Assembly: GCF_019977355.1 (NCBI RefSeq)
Contig: NZ_AP024656.1
Location: 62,001 to 126,000 of the forward strand
Source of the DNA: Arthrobacter sp. NicSoilB8
GTDB lineage: Bacteria; Actinomycetota; Actinomycetes; Actinomycetales; Micrococcaceae
Direction: 5' to 3'
DNA: 64,000 nt
In this document: positions 15,363-23,422 of the stretch, piece by piece
Layout: every line of letters starts with the position of its first letter
Numbering within the stretch: the first letter of the stretch is position 1
Made by a program: the position numbers and the translations under genes
Notes under the pieces: generated by a model
The model's input: the letters and a program-made list of their open reading frames with translations, nothing else
The model's database searches: none
Told to the model about the DNA's origin: nothing

Positions 15363-15803
15363 ATGACGTCAAAGAACGTCCGCGCGAACGTTCGGACAGT
15401 TCCCGGCCCGTGCGCACACTGGGGAGATCTCGACGCCGACTTCATTCGCGAAGTTCTCGACCTCGTGGGCGACAAATGGAGCATTTTGGTAATAGGCACG
15501 CTGGAAGGTGGACCGATTCGATATTCTGATCTTGCCTATGCCATCCCTGGCATTTCGCAACGCATGCTCACCCTTACGTTGCGCCGACTTCAGCGGGACG
15601 GACTTATCACCCGAGCCGCCTATGCCGAGGTACCTCCCCGTGTGGAGTACGCCCTCACCGATCTGGGCAACTCCCTGCTTTCGTCCGTCCTTCAGCTCTC
15701 TGCATGGTCGGTCGAGCATCATCGCCAAATCAAGATGCACCGCAACGGGTTCGACTCAGATCGCGATGGGGACGCCAAGCGGCCTGGCCTTACCCGGTCG
15801 TGA
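15363..15803 (+). CDS. HxlR-family transcriptional regulator
   Basis: The 146-residue winged-helix protein shows the family pattern: GPCAHWGDLDADFIREVLDLVGDKWSILVIGTL, RYSDLAYAIPGISQRMLTLTLRRLQRDGLITR, and VEYALTDLGNSL. The Cys at position 17 of the chosen start is placed like the redox/electrophile-sensing Cys of HypR/YodB-type members. AAGGAG six bases upstream favours ATG 15363. The last third is duplicated as a fragment at 35372-35512. The C-terminal tail (after HHRQIKMHR) is unusually long and may be extended by rearrangement with the IclR-tail repeat that follows. Confidence 0.92.
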   Translation: MTSKNVRANVRTVPGPCAHWGDLDADFIREVLDLVGDKWSILVIGTLEGGPIRYSDLAYAIPGISQRMLTLTLRRLQRDGLITRAAYAEVPPRVEYALTDLGNSLLSSVLQLSAWSVEHHRQIKMHRNGFDSDRDGDAKRPGLTRS

Positions 15804-15812
15804 CCAGCAGGG

Positions 15813-16240
15813 CTCTACTCTCCATGGTCCGAGCTGTTCAGCAATCGCTCTCGCCCGGGACGCGGGTCTTCGGCTACCACACAAGGACTTGATTTGGTCG
15901 GCACCTTCGCCGTTCCGGCCTTGCGAGGCGACTCACGGATGAAAAACGACTCTGAGCCGACGATTCCCAACCAGATCGGAAATTGAACGAGCCAGCCGCC
16001 GGCCGTCCAGGACCAGCCTCCCGATGGAGCCGGATGTCGTATCGCTTGGCCTGATGCGAGGAAGAAGCTACTCGCTCCGAGACCGGCCGTCCGCAATTGG
16101 TGCGGAATCGCCCTGATGTTCCCCTGGGGCACCGCGAGCTGGATGTGCTACTCACTGCTTGGTCAGGACAGTGATGGATCGTCCGGGCACCTTCTCAACC
16201 ATCGAGCGGGTGAGGACGCCATTCGGGGCGAGCCAAAGAA
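15813..16240 (+). repeat. Diverged direct repeat, copy 2, with IclR tail fragment
   Basis: This is the partner of 14042-14460. It begins with the last codons of IclR (MVRAVQQSLSPGTRVFGYH, 15825-15892), though no IclR gene precedes it; the HxlR gene ends just before. Together the two copies bracket dsbA-hxlR. Confidence 0.7.
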
Positions 16241-16403
16241 TACTTCCGTCGCTGGTCACGGCGTCTACGCGTCCCCGCGCAATAAGCTGACCACCGTCGT
16301 AGATCTGTACCGCTCGGCCTTCGAGTTGTGTCCAGTCAGCTTCGTGTTGCTGTGCTGTCCATCTGTCGCCCGGATGGCTGCTAGTTTGGTGTCTTTTATC
16401 CAC
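16152..16403 (-). CDS. Small conserved-looking protein (beta-rich, 83 residues), unknown
   Basis: The frame from GTG 16403 encodes 83 residues with a core reading LEGRAVQIYDGGQLIARGRV, then DAVTSDGSILWLAPNG and VPGRSITVL, a pattern of short beta strands like small SH3- or KOW-type domains. GAGA lies a few bases upstream. A longer frame continues to 16796, but that extension belongs to a different gene whose end is frameshifted (next entry). A decayed relative is visible at 14313-14550. The function is unknown. Confidence 0.6.
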   Translation of the reverse strand: MDKRHQTSSHPGDRWTAQQHEADWTQLEGRAVQIYDGGQLIARGRVDAVTSDGSILWLAPNGVLTRSMVEKVPGRSITVLTKQ

Positions 16404-16503
16404 GGCATTTCTCAATCTTTGAGGAGTGAAAAGTGGCAACGACAATCTTGCAGGGTAACGAAGACCGCCGGGATGAGTGCGTCGCGTCCAAAGTGCGCAC
16501 GAT

Positions 16504-16796
16504 TTACGCAGCGCAGACCTGCTGGGTGCGGCAGGCATGGTCGAGTTTCTGGGTGAATCCAAAGGGCACCCGGGGGAAAGGGACACGGAAAAGTGGTCAA
16601 AATCGTGTCGGGTGACGTCAAAATCGTGTCGGGTGACAAGGATGCCCCGCGTTCGGTCCACGACTGCCTGTTGTCTGGCCGCCCGGACGGCGGCTTCCAG
16701 TTTCCTCTCCATCTCGGTCCTGCCTTGGACGCGGAAGTCAGCGACCAGCTGATCAAATCCCATGAGTCTACTTTCGGGATTGTAGGGGCGGTTCAT
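16504..16796 (-). pseudogene. Small GILVTR-family protein, frameshifted and carrying a 21-bp duplication
   Basis: The frame starts at 16796 (MNRPYNPESRLMGFDQLV) with GGAG six bases upstream. It continues through RTEMERKLEAAVRAARQQ and GILVTRHDFD to FSVSLSP. A one-base shift in the C-rich run near 16575 then moves the true ending (PFGFTQKLDHACRTQ, stop at 16504-16506) out of frame. A perfect 21-bp tandem duplication (16596-16616, 16617-16637) doubles VTRHDFD. A homologue without these defects is at 59417-59647. The family role is unknown. Confidence 0.65.
16596..16637 (-). repeat. Perfect 21-bp tandem duplication inside the GILVTR gene
   Basis: Two adjacent identical units start with GTCAAAATCG. 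Being a multiple of three, it adds seven residues without shifting frame. Confidence 0.95.
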
Positions 16797-16913
16797 GTCA
16801 AGCTCCTAGGTTCGCCAACCAGAAGGTTGGCCACAAATGCGGGGGCGAATATCAGGTTCCTCGGGTTTCCCGCCGGCGCCGGCTCACGATTGGGCTCCCG
16901 TGGTGGATTGCGA

Positions 16914-17843
16914 TCAGACCGCCTTGGTCAGAAGGCCACGGTCCACGCCCGCCCGGAGCTGGATAAGCGCGAGGTCGAGAATCGGGGTGGGTACGCTCCA
17001 CGCATGGGCCCGGGCTGCGAAGTTGCCCAACAGGTGCTCTGTTTCGCCGGCCCGAGCAGCGATTACGTCGCGGTATAGCGAAGACGTGAACGTCGAGCCG
17101 GGCTCGGTGAGCATGCCGATAGTCGCACGGTGTTCGGTGTCTGGCACGGCCTGGCCAGCAGCGGCGGCAATGCTTTCGCACTCCGCGACGATCCGGCGAA
17201 TCGCATCCTCACCGCCGGGAACTGCCAGGATATTGCCGATGGTGTTCCGAAACAGACACGTGGCCACTCCTGACGCGGCGATAAAAGCCCACTTGTGCCA
17301 CAGAGAGGCCATAATGTCCTCCGCGAGCACGGTGTCGATGCCCGGAACGGTGAGCACATTGAAGGCTTGCAAAAGGCGCGGAGTGCGGTCGGCGGACAAT
17401 TCACCGATGGTGAGTGTAGCGATCGGCTTGAGCTGGATGATCCGGCCAGTGTCGTCGACCGTAGTCACGACGCGGACGATCCCGCCCAGGACATTGCCGG
17501 GGAAGCGAGCCGTGAGTTCCTCAATATGCTCGATGCCGTTCAGGAACGGCACGATCACGGTCTGTTCCGTGACCACTGTTTCGATCCCGTTCAGTGCGGC
17601 GGCAAGCGCGTCAGCCTTGACCGCGACAATAATGAGGTCAAACGGTGTAGTTACCTGGTCGTGAGTCAGGATCGGCGGGTGGACGGTATCGGTGCGGTCG
17701 CACCCGATCACTGTCAGGCCCTCTGCCCGGAGCTGTGCAGCACGGGATCCTCGAGCGAGCAAAGTGACGTCCCGACCGGCTAGGGCGAGGCGGGCCCCGA
17801 AGTATCCTCCTGTCGCACCAGCTCCGATGACGAGAATGCGCAT
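16914..17843 (-). CDS. Ketopantoate reductase-like (PanE/ApbA) NADPH oxidoreductase
   Basis: The 309-residue protein opens with the Rossmann motif RILVIGAGATGGYFGARLA. It has the family VAVKADAL strand near residue 78, FLNGIEHIE near 101 and the C-terminal helical catalytic domain with SLWHKWAFIAASG (Lys/Asn region) near 180 and the ending AGVDRGLLTKAV. True ketopantoate reductases and relatives acting on other 2-keto acids look alike at this level. Because it lies with transporters and hydrolases rather than panB/panC, reduction of a catabolic 2-ketoacid is at least as likely. The start at 17843 gives the canonical N-terminus; the AAGG-like site is weak. The MFS gene lies 122 bp upstream in the same direction. 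Confidence 0.85.
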   Translation of the reverse strand: MRILVIGAGATGGYFGARLALAGRDVTLLARGSRAAQLRAEGLTVIGCDRTDTVHPPILTHDQVTTPFDLIIVAVKADALAAALNGIETVVTEQTVIVPFLNGIEHIEELTARFPGNVLGGIVRVVTTVDDTGRIIQLKPIATLTIGELSADRTPRLLQAFNVLTVPGIDTVLAEDIMASLWHKWAFIAASGVATCLFRNTIGNILAVPGGEDAIRRIVAECESIAAAAGQAVPDTEHRATIGMLTEPGSTFTSSLYRDVIAARAGETEHLLGNFAARAHAWSVPTPILDLALIQLRAGVDRGLLTKAV

Positions 17844-17965
17844 TTGCTTACCTTTCAGTCTGCAGTTTGCAGAACCGCCGCGGCGGCCGTTGGTATGTGT
17901 CAAGTGGGGTAATTGGCAAAGCGCGAGTCCGCTGGCCGCAACCCATACGATTTGGGCGGCTGGCG

Positions 17966-19297
17966 TTATCGGACTTCGGCCAGGGCGGGCTGCGATGTCG
18001 TCGAATCCTGCCCGGACATTTTCCATACAGCGACCATGGCCAAGGCAGATACGACCAGGGGAGCGCCGAACAGCATAAAGATTGCTTCGGCCGGCCATCC
18101 CCCTGCCAAGAGGTAGCCAACGAAAATCGGGGACACAATAGAGACTAGACGTCCGATGCCGATCATCCAGCCAATGCCCGTTCCGCGCAGCGCTGCCGGA
18201 AATAGTGACGGGGTCGTAGCGTAGAACCCGCAAACATTTACGCTTGTCAGCACGCCGAGAACCATTCCGATGAGGATGGCGATTGACGTTTGGTGAAACA
18301 CCAAGCCAAACGTCAGATAGATCCCCGCCGATGCCAACAGCCCTCCGAGCAACAGGTGACGGCTATCAAGGAAGATTGCCAGAACAGCAAAGAGCACGGC
18401 CCCGGCAATACCTCCGGTGTTGATGACAAGGCCCATGGTTACTCCCAGGGAATCATCACCCGACGCAGTGGCCATCAGTTTTGGTGTCCAGGTGGTGGCG
18501 AAGTAGTAGGCGGCGATCATCAGGCCGTACCCGGCCCAAAGCAGCACAGTCCGGGTGGCCATGCGCCCGGTGAACAGCTCCCCAATTCGGCCCTTAGCCT
18601 GCTGCTCCTGAGAGGGCAATTCCGCCAAAAGCGGCCTTCCCATCTTTGCCATGATGGCGTTTACCCGCGTCAGTGCATGGTTGGGTCGTCTGCTGAGCAG
18701 GTAGTCGAGGGACTCCGGGAGGAAACGCCAGGCCACGGCGAGCATAACGAGGCTGGCAGCTGCGCCCGCAACGAAGACCGACCGCCAGCCGAACTGTGGA
18801 ATCAGCGGGCTGGCGATCAATCCGCCCAGAGTTGCCCCGATCGGGAATCCTGCTGTGTAAATGCCAAAGATGCTGCCGCGGCGTTTGTCTGAGGAGTATT
18901 CAGACACGAAGACGTTGTTATTGGCAATCATGCCCCCGATTCCCAGACCGGCCAGGACCCGGAATGCCATCAGCTGCACAACATCCGCTGCCAAGGCGGA
19001 CAATAGCATTCCGGCTCCGGTGAGGACGAGCGCGAGCAAGGTCAGCCTCCGTCTGCCGATCCGGTCCGAGAATGGTGTCAGGAACAGGGACCCGGCTGCC
19101 ATGCCTACGAGACCTGAACTCAGCAGAAATCCCAAGGTGACAGGGTCCAGATTCCAGGTACGGGAAAGCGCGGGGGCTGCGTAGGCTGCAACAGCTATGT
19201 CGATCCCATCGATCATCATTAGTGCGGTTGCTACGGCAACGGCACGGATTTGAAGCCGGCTCATTGGTGCTTGGCGAAGGTCCTTCAGGATGTCCAT
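17966..19297 (-). CDS. MFS transporter, aromatic acid:H+ symporter (AAHS) type
   Basis: The 443-residue, 12-helix major facilitator probably imports an organic acid. AAHS hallmarks are present: MMIDGIDIAVAAYAAPAL in helix 1 (with the essential Asp), the loop 2-3 motif DRIGRRR, GLGIGGMIANNNVFVSEYSSDKRRG around helices 4-5, and the RGTGIGWMIGIGRL motif in the second half. ATG 19297 follows AGGA. It is the upstream neighbour of the PanE-like gene. A 44-bp element shared with the hemB upstream region lies 52 bases before the start. The substrate is unknown. Confidence 0.9.
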   Translation of the reverse strand: MDILKDLRQAPMSRLQIRAVAVATALMMIDGIDIAVAAYAAPALSRTWNLDPVTLGFLLSSGLVGMAAGSLFLTPFSDRIGRRRLTLLALVLTGAGMLLSALAADVVQLMAFRVLAGLGIGGMIANNNVFVSEYSSDKRRGSIFGIYTAGFPIGATLGGLIASPLIPQFGWRSVFVAGAAASLVMLAVAWRFLPESLDYLLSRRPNHALTRVNAIMAKMGRPLLAELPSQEQQAKGRIGELFTGRMATRTVLLWAGYGLMIAAYYFATTWTPKLMATASGDDSLGVTMGLVINTGGIAGAVLFAVLAIFLDSRHLLLGGLLASAGIYLTFGLVFHQTSIAILIGMVLGVLTSVNVCGFYATTPSLFPAALRGTGIGWMIGIGRLVSIVSPIFVGYLLAGGWPAEAIFMLFGAPLVVSALAMVAVWKMSGQDSTTSQPALAEVR

Positions 19298-19348
19298 CTT
19301 TGCGTCCTTAGTAAATAGGGTCGGGGGGCCAGCTGGCCTGTGATGCGG

Positions 19349-19392
19349 GCTTCTGCATTCCGCATTTTGGGACACGCTGGGTTGGAGAGGGA
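19349..19392. promoter_or_regulatory. Shared upstream element, copy 1 (before the MFS gene)
   Basis: CTTCTGCATTCCGCATTTTG and the following GGACACGCTGGGTTGGAGAG align with 27818-27861 upstream of hemB at about 38 of 44 positions. A weaker third version is at 28545-28588. The core resembles half-sites of IclR-type operators (TTCCGC), but this is not proven. Confidence 0.45.
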
Positions 19393-19418
19393 GATAACGG
19401 GCTTGTCGAATTCCGGAT

Positions 19419-20309
19419 TTAGAGATGATGTTTGAACCACGTCAGGGCCGATGAGCACGCGGTTTGGAACTCTGTTTCGTAGGGGGAGAAGTGTCCACCG
19501 GGCATGGTGACCAGGGACTTTGGCTCAAGTGCATTCTCGTAGGCCCGTAAGGCCAGATCCGTTACTGTCACGGTGTCCTGTAATGCAACGAGAAAGAGAA
19601 GAGGGGTTGGAGAAACCCTTGGTGCCCAGATGCCCGGCTCGTAAGAACGGGCCGCTCGCGTAGACCTCAGCGTGACTTCGTTCTCCCAGCTATCTTCGGC
19701 GGAGGCCTGAGTGTAGAAAGACATGGCGTCCGGGCTGCGATAAGCGGCCGCTTCCTCGGCGTCAGACGAAACCACTCGAGTCTTACGGGGCGCCCGTCCA
19801 CGGAACGGCTGCCTCGCATCTTCCGCAAAGGCGGCCTCCAGGGCTGCCGTGGCGTCGGGTGACACGCGGCGTTGTCCTTGGTCATAGCCGCTGATAGTTG
19901 GAACTTGCGCCACGACACAACGAAGGCGGCGGTCTGTCGCGCCCAACACTATGGCGTGTCCGCCACCGAAGCTGGTACCCCAAATTCCGATTCGATCCGG
20001 GTCAACCTCGGGCCGCAGCTCAAGAAAGGTGATCGCGCGGCGCCAATCGGCGATCTGTCGCCAGGGGTCGATGTCGTGGCGAGGTGATCCTTCGCTCGCT
20101 CCAAAATTGCGGTGGTCATGGACGAGAACGACGAACCCCTGAGCGGCGAAAGCGCGGGCGAATGTTTCCAGGCCATGTTCTTTCACGGCCGCGAAGCCGT
20201 GTGCCATTGTGATGGCCGGCTTTGGCCCCTCGCCTTCAGGCTGAAACAGCCAGCCGCGGAGAATGACGCCGTCCTCGCCTTCGAATTCGACATCGATTCG
20301 AGTTGTCAT
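19419..20309 (-). CDS. Alpha/beta hydrolase (dienelactone-hydrolase/peptidase-like)
   Basis: The 296-residue hydrolase has the oxyanion segment MAHGFAAVKEHGLE near residue 35, VLVHDHRNFGASEG near 60, the nucleophile elbow GTSFGG near 110, a late acid in VALQDTVTVTD near 240, and the catalytic His in MPGGHFSPYE near 270. No signal peptide is seen. It ends 109 bp before the upstream MFS region and begins 4 bp from the end of the SnoaL gene, so the two minus-strand genes are probably cotranscribed from the MarR-type operator at 20981. Similar proteins cleave ester or C-C bonds in catabolic pathways; the substrate is unknown. Confidence 0.88.
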   Translation of the reverse strand: MTTRIDVEFEGEDGVILRGWLFQPEGEGPKPAITMAHGFAAVKEHGLETFARAFAAQGFVVLVHDHRNFGASEGSPRHDIDPWRQIADWRRAITFLELRPEVDPDRIGIWGTSFGGGHAIVLGATDRRLRCVVAQVPTISGYDQGQRRVSPDATAALEAAFAEDARQPFRGRAPRKTRVVSSDAEEAAAYRSPDAMSFYTQASAEDSWENEVTLRSTRAARSYEPGIWAPRVSPTPLLFLVALQDTVTVTDLALRAYENALEPKSLVTMPGGHFSPYETEFQTACSSALTWFKHHL

Positions 20310-20312
20310 GAG

Positions 20313-20750
20313 CTATGCCCGATCGGGGAGTGCGATACGTTCAAAGCGCTGGGGTTCTTTTCCGGCGATGACATCGCGACCTCGTGCGGTGTCAGCGTAT
20401 AGGCGTCCCTGCACAACCTGCCCGTTTGCCACCTTGAAGAGGAATAGGTGCTCATTGCGCATCCGGATGCCCTGTTTGGAGAGTGCATTGGTTTTCACCG
20501 GGACCACGATGGTGTTGCCGCTATGGATGATCTCGTGGGCATCGTAGCGGAAGTACTCCCACTCCTTTCCAACCTCCTTCCAGTACGCCGCGAACTCTTC
20601 AGGACCTATGTACAGTCCGCCATAGGGAAGCGAATCGGACATCTCAAACGCGAAGTCGGGGGAGAGGAGCTTGATCAGCGGTTCCCGATCGTTAGTTTCG
20701 TACCCTGTGAAGGCGAGCTCCATGGCCTCCACAATTGCAGTGCTGCTCAT
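20313..20750 (-). CDS. SnoaL/NTF2-like protein (stand-alone)
   Basis: The 145-residue cone-fold protein is homologous to the C-terminal domain of the fusion protein at 22014-23255. Shared segments include AFTGYE.NDR near residue 13, FEMSDSLPYGG near 35, WKEV.KEW.YFRY near 58, NEHLFLF near 98 and RLYADTARGRDV near 115. NTF2-like domains in catabolism act as isomerases, hydratases or small hydrolases. The ATG at 20750 is preceded by AGAAAGA; ATG 20771 would add seven residues. A near-perfect 18-bp palindrome lies 230 bases upstream. The exact reaction is unknown. Confidence 0.8.
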   Translation of the reverse strand: MSSTAIVEAMELAFTGYETNDREPLIKLLSPDFAFEMSDSLPYGGLYIGPEEFAAYWKEVGKEWEYFRYDAHEIIHSGNTIVVPVKTNALSKQGIRMRNEHLFLFKVANGQVVQGRLYADTARGRDVIAGKEPQRFERIALPDRA

Positions 20751-20980
20751 TGACGATTCTTTCTTGGGCATTGTTGTATTTCGACCGATTGGCCAGGATC
20801 CGATACGGACCGGAGAGAATATGGTGGGCGAGGGCTTCGGAGAACTGCGCGGGTGATTCCAGCGGGGGTGACCGGAACCCGCGACCACAGCCCTGAACGT
20901 GGGCTGTTGCCCGGTCCGTAACTGCTGCCGATGGCCATCGAAGGCAAATTGCTGGATGTGATGCCAAACACATCGATAAT

Positions 20981-20998
20981 TAGGAGCATATACTCCTA
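20981..20998. promoter_or_regulatory. MarR-type operator 1
   Basis: TAGGAGCATATACTCCTA is an 18-bp near-palindrome. It differs by one base from TAGGAGCATATGCTCCTA, the consensus of three such sites in this region. It lies between the divergent SnoaL and tautomerase genes. Confidence 0.75.
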
Positions 20999-21504
20999 TT
21001 TGCTGGCATGTCAATCTTCTCTTGCCGGATGTCCTCGAGCTCGTCCCGGGAGCCAGGGCTGGTGATGCCAAAAACGAAACCGGAGGAGGAGCGGCGGGCG
21101 GGACTGCGCGCATGGGCGGCCAGTGCAACCGCCCTGCCTGCGCCAGGCTGTCGATCGTCGACCGCACCCTTAATGACAGCCGGCGTCGGCGCCTGTGGGA
21201 CTATCCTGAAGAATTTGCCGAAATCAAGGACATGCCAGCGACGACGTCATCGTGATGGACGGTACTGCGCTCAAGACAAGCCTCCAGTCAACTGGCAGTG
21301 GCCGAGTCCGTCGCGGTCGACCTCCGCTGGGGACCGTCCAGATTGCGCCTGCCGGGGCGGCCAAATTCGCGGAGAATCCCTTCTGGACCGCGGAACGGTC
21401 GCACCCCCATTCCAGGTCGGTCCCGCTGGCAGGGTCGACGAGTTGCCGGCCGCCGTGCTCGATATTGGCCCCACTTCCACAAAGGGTCTTGCTTTCCCCA
21501 ATAA

Positions 21505-21522
21505 TATGCGCATATGCTCCTA
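21505..21522. promoter_or_regulatory. MarR-type operator 2, before the tautomerase gene
   Basis: TATGCGCATATGCTCCTA matches the consensus at 16 of 18 positions, with an intact right half, and lies 43 bases before the tautomerase start. The stretch 21000-21500 shows several frames but no recognisable gene; the minus-strand leader of the SnoaL gene starts to its left. Confidence 0.65.
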
Positions 21523-21565
21523 TTTATCCGTATGGCCTACCCGCCATCACACCAGGAGGATTCCA

Positions 21566-21967
21566 TTGCCCGTCTTCAATGCCCATATTCCTGCCGGCCG
21601 ATTCACGAGTACGCAGAAGCGCATGCTGGCGGACGCTCTAAACATGTCGCTCGTCGAAGGCCTCGGCGTTCCTGAGGACGACCGCTTCATCATCATCACC
21701 GAGCATGGGCCCGATGAGCTCTATCTCCATCCGACGTTCATGGGTATGGAAAGGGGATCTGACGGCATGATCATCACTGTTCTGTTCGGTGCCCATCGGT
21801 CACTGGACGATAAACGGAGCGTCACTGCGGCAATCAATCGACTCGTTGCCGAGGCTTTGGAGGTTTCGCCTGATGACATTTTCATCGCCTTAGTTCCTGT
21901 CCCGAACGAGGGCTTCTCCTTCGGTCGTGGCGAGCTCCAGCTGGCTGAAATAGCGCCCCGCTGGTGA
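21566..21967 (+). CDS. Tautomerase-superfamily protein with N-terminal Pro
   Basis: A TTG start at 21566, with AGGAGG five bases upstream, gives a 133-residue protein whose second codon is Pro. Removal of the initiator Met therefore yields the Pro-1 nucleophile of 4-oxalocrotonate tautomerase/cis-CaaD enzymes. The motif GRFTSTQKRMLADALN, the VPEDDRFIIITEH region, and FGRGELQLAE near the end suit the longer (about 130-residue) subfamily. It probably tautomerises or hydrates an unsaturated acid. It is 46 bp upstream of the hydrolase-SnoaL fusion, and both follow a MarR-type operator. Confidence 0.82.
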   Translation: MPVFNAHIPAGRFTSTQKRMLADALNMSLVEGLGVPEDDRFIIITEHGPDELYLHPTFMGMERGSDGMIITVLFGAHRSLDDKRSVTAAINRLVAEALEVSPDDIFIALVPVPNEGFSFGRGELQLAEIAPRW

Positions 21968-22013
21968 AGCGCACAAGTCTGCGCACCAGCCCTACACCCA
22001 AAAGAAAAGAAAT

Positions 22014-23255
22014 ATGATGACAAAGTTCCTTGAATATCGCACGATCGGCAACGGCCCCGTACGCGTGCTCTTCGCCCATGCATGGTCGGCATCTTCAGCC
22101 GCCTTCGAGCCGCTGTATCCGTATCTCGACGTCAACGCCGCGACCTGGCTATTCCCAGACTTCAGGGGATACGGCGCCTCCGCGGCACTCTCAGGTGATT
22201 TCACCATTCGCGAGATGGCAGCGGACCTGCTCGCGCTCGTAGACGAATTGGGATGGGATCGTTTCCATGTAGTGGGCCATTCGATGGGTGGCCAGGCCGC
22301 TCAGTTGCTCGCCGCAGCAGTAGCCCAGGATCGCATCGAAACGTTGACCCTCATCTCCGCAGTGCCGAGTCGAGGCTTTCCCGTGGACGACGAATCAGCG
22401 GCTTTCTTCAGTGCGGCCGCCAAGGATCCAGACATCATGGCAAAGGTGTGCACCGTACTCACCGGTGGACTGCTTGGTTCAGCATTCGGATCAGCCATGG
22501 GGAAGCTCTCGGTCGAGACCGCGAGCCCCGAGAGCCTGGCCCTATACCTTGAGGCATGGACCCAGAATGATGTGTCCCCGGACGCGCAAGGGTTTGGCGG
22601 ATCGGTCCTAGCCTTGGTCGGCGAGAACGATCCTGTACTGACCGCCCAGGTGACCGCCCTGCAGATCACAAATCAATATTCCTCGCCGAGATTGGTCACG
22701 TTGCCCGGTGTGGGACACTTTGCACCCCTTGAGGCGCCTGCCCGCCTGGCTGCTCTTGTCAGCAGCCATGTGTTCCGAACGCTTGACGTTTTGGATGACG
22801 TGGACAGGGCCAATCAAACCGTCCCGTCGAAAATTGTAAATGCGGTCAAGGCCGCTTTTACGGGGTACGAGCGTAACGACCGCGGTGCCCTGAATGCGCT
22901 GCTGGCACCAAACTTCACTTTCGAGATGTCAGACTCGCTCCCCTATGGCGGCCAGTATGTGGGGCCCGATGAGTGGGTGGCCTTTTGGAAGGAAGTTTCG
23001 AAGGAATGGCGATACTTCCGGTACGAGGCACGTGATGTACTCGTGTCCGGCGCCTGGGTGATCGTGCCGGTGCAGACCGACTCCCTTTCAATCCACGACA
23101 TCCCCATGAATAACGAACACTTGTTTCTTTTCCGCGTCGAAGGTGACCGCATCGTGTTCTGCCGTCTCTACGCCGACACCGCCCGTGGTCGGGATGTCGT
23201 CCAAGGAATCCCCCCAAAGCGGTTCCCTCGCGCCGACCTCCACATCAAGAACTGA
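22014..23255 (+). CDS. Alpha/beta hydrolase fused to a SnoaL-like domain
   Basis: The 413-residue protein has two domains. Residues 1-260 form an alpha/beta hydrolase: LFAHAWSASS oxyanion loop, FPDFRGYGAS, nucleophile elbow GHSMGG near 88, acid in VGENDPV near 203, and His in GVGHFAPLE near 239. A linker of about 15 residues leads to a SnoaL/NTF2-like domain (about 272-413) that closely matches the free protein at 20313-20750 (FEMSDSLPYGGQYVGP, RLYADTARGRDV). Fusion implies consecutive reactions on one metabolite. Two ATGs (22014, 22017) are available after a purine-rich site. Confidence 0.88.
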   Translation: MMTKFLEYRTIGNGPVRVLFAHAWSASSAAFEPLYPYLDVNAATWLFPDFRGYGASAALSGDFTIREMAADLLALVDELGWDRFHVVGHSMGGQAAQLLAAAVAQDRIETLTLISAVPSRGFPVDDESAAFFSAAAKDPDIMAKVCTVLTGGLLGSAFGSAMGKLSVETASPESLALYLEAWTQNDVSPDAQGFGGSVLALVGENDPVLTAQVTALQITNQYSSPRLVTLPGVGHFAPLEAPARLAALVSSHVFRTLDVLDDVDRANQTVPSKIVNAVKAAFTGYERNDRGALNALLAPNFTFEMSDSLPYGGQYVGPDEWVAFWKEVSKEWRYFRYEARDVLVSGAWVIVPVQTDSLSIHDIPMNNEHLFLFRVEGDRIVFCRLYADTARGRDVVQGIPPKRFPRADLHIKN

Positions 23256-23422
23256 GACGACAAATACCGAGCAACATCCAGGACACTGGGCGCCCGGGCC
23301 GGCGGTGGCTCGCCGCTGCGGTTCCGGGTGCGCGCTGGTTCCGCATCAAATAATAATTCACCATCCAATCGTGCCGGCCACGCGCATGCGGGCCGGGCAG
23401 TTCACAACCGAAGGAAAGACTG

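Noticed and set aside
16152..16796. A single 214-codon gene covering this whole minus-strand frame
   Set aside because: The middle third has no protein-like character and the two ends belong to different small genes. A one-base shift near 16575 shows the frame is accidental.
21008..21565. Long plus-strand frame leading into the tautomerase
   Set aside because: The tautomerase needs Pro directly after the initiator Met, and TTG 21566 has an AGGAGG site. The upstream codons are Arg/Ser/Pro-rich and include the MarR operator.
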